From Phellopilus nigrolimitatus (lineage: Eukaryota > Basidiomycota > Agaricomycetes > Hymenochaetales > Hymenochaetaceae): 21,192 bases of DNA. Shown here piece by piece: positions 21,076 to 21,192 of this stretch. Each line of letters starts with the position of its first letter. The first letter of the stretch is position 1. The notes under the pieces are model-generated. The model searched no databases. It saw only the letters and a list, made by a program, of their open reading frames with translations, and was not told the origin of the DNA. The translations under genes were made by a program, and so were the position numbers. Where the stretch lies: positions 1 to 21,192 of the forward strand of contig JAJOHG010000420.1 in the NCBI GenBank assembly GCA_021029095.1. Direction: 5' to 3'.

Positions 21076-21192
21076 ATGTCTGACGGTGCGTAGTGAGCTA
21101 TTTCTGCTCGTCATGTGCGGAGGCTGACTGGTTGATACGTGTTTTGCTGCCGATGCGGATGCAGGTGACGCCAAGAAGGGAGCCCAGTCTTT
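21076..21192 (+). CDS. Probable cytochrome c, first two exons (runs off the window end)
   Basis: Cytochrome c carries electrons from complex III to complex IV in the mitochondrial intermembrane space. Exon 1 is 21076-21085 and exon 2 starts at 21165, with a 79-nt intron at 21086-21164 (GTGCGT...GCAG, CTGAC branch-like sequence at 21124). The spliced start reads MSDGDAKKGAQS followed by TT, the first two bases of a Phe or Leu codon. This fits the conserved cytochrome c start G-D-x-x-K-G-x-x-x-F, with Phe expected at exactly that position. The haem motif CxxCH lies beyond the window, so the call rests on about 12 residues. The short leader before GD and an intron this early are compatible with fungal cytochrome c genes. 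Confidence 0.65.

Overview
The window looks like nuclear DNA of a basidiomycete fungus, most likely an Agaricomycete. Genes are spread over both strands and interrupted by short spliceosomal introns (about 55-115 nt, donors GTGAGT/GTGCGT/GTAAGT, CTRAY-like branch sites). Recognisable proteins are fungal and the coding DNA is GC-rich. There are no bacterial operons or ribosome binding sites. I saw no tRNA or rRNA gene, no CRISPR array and no intact transposon.

Layout. 1-799 (-): 5' part of a gene for a single-pass membrane protein, with a TATA box at 932-939. 1659-6227 (-): a large decayed copy of SWR1, the Snf2-family ATPase that exchanges histone H2A.Z. It keeps its introns but has single-base frameshifts, a nonsense codon and lost ends. 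6618-7560 (+): frame-broken, coding-like coiled-coil relic. About 7600-8636 (+): decayed SNF5/SFH1-type gene (core subunit of SWI/SNF or RSC remodelers), ending at a 20-bp hairpin. About 8690-9650 (+): further frame-broken coding-like DNA. 9800-11384: AT-richer spacer with a possible minus-strand relic. 11385-12794 (-): intact two-exon gene for a 450-residue protein I do not recognise, with a cluster of MCB/SCB-like cell-cycle boxes upstream. About 12910-16700: gene-poor. 17130-20258 (+): intact seven-exon gene for an 886-residue GATA zinc-finger transcription factor. 21076-21192 (+): first two exons of a probable cytochrome c gene, cut by the window end.

The most notable feature is the left half: two chromatin-remodeling genes lie divergently and both are dead. 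Each carries several independent small lesions and is truncated. The membrane-protein gene and the two genes to the right are open over their full visible lengths, so general sequencing error is an unlikely cause. Retained introns show that the copies are DNA-level and not retroposed. I found no convincing undescribed defence or mobile system. The candidates for novelty are the remodeler graveyard, the unknown 450-residue protein with its G1/S-type promoter, and the repeat-rich GATA factor.
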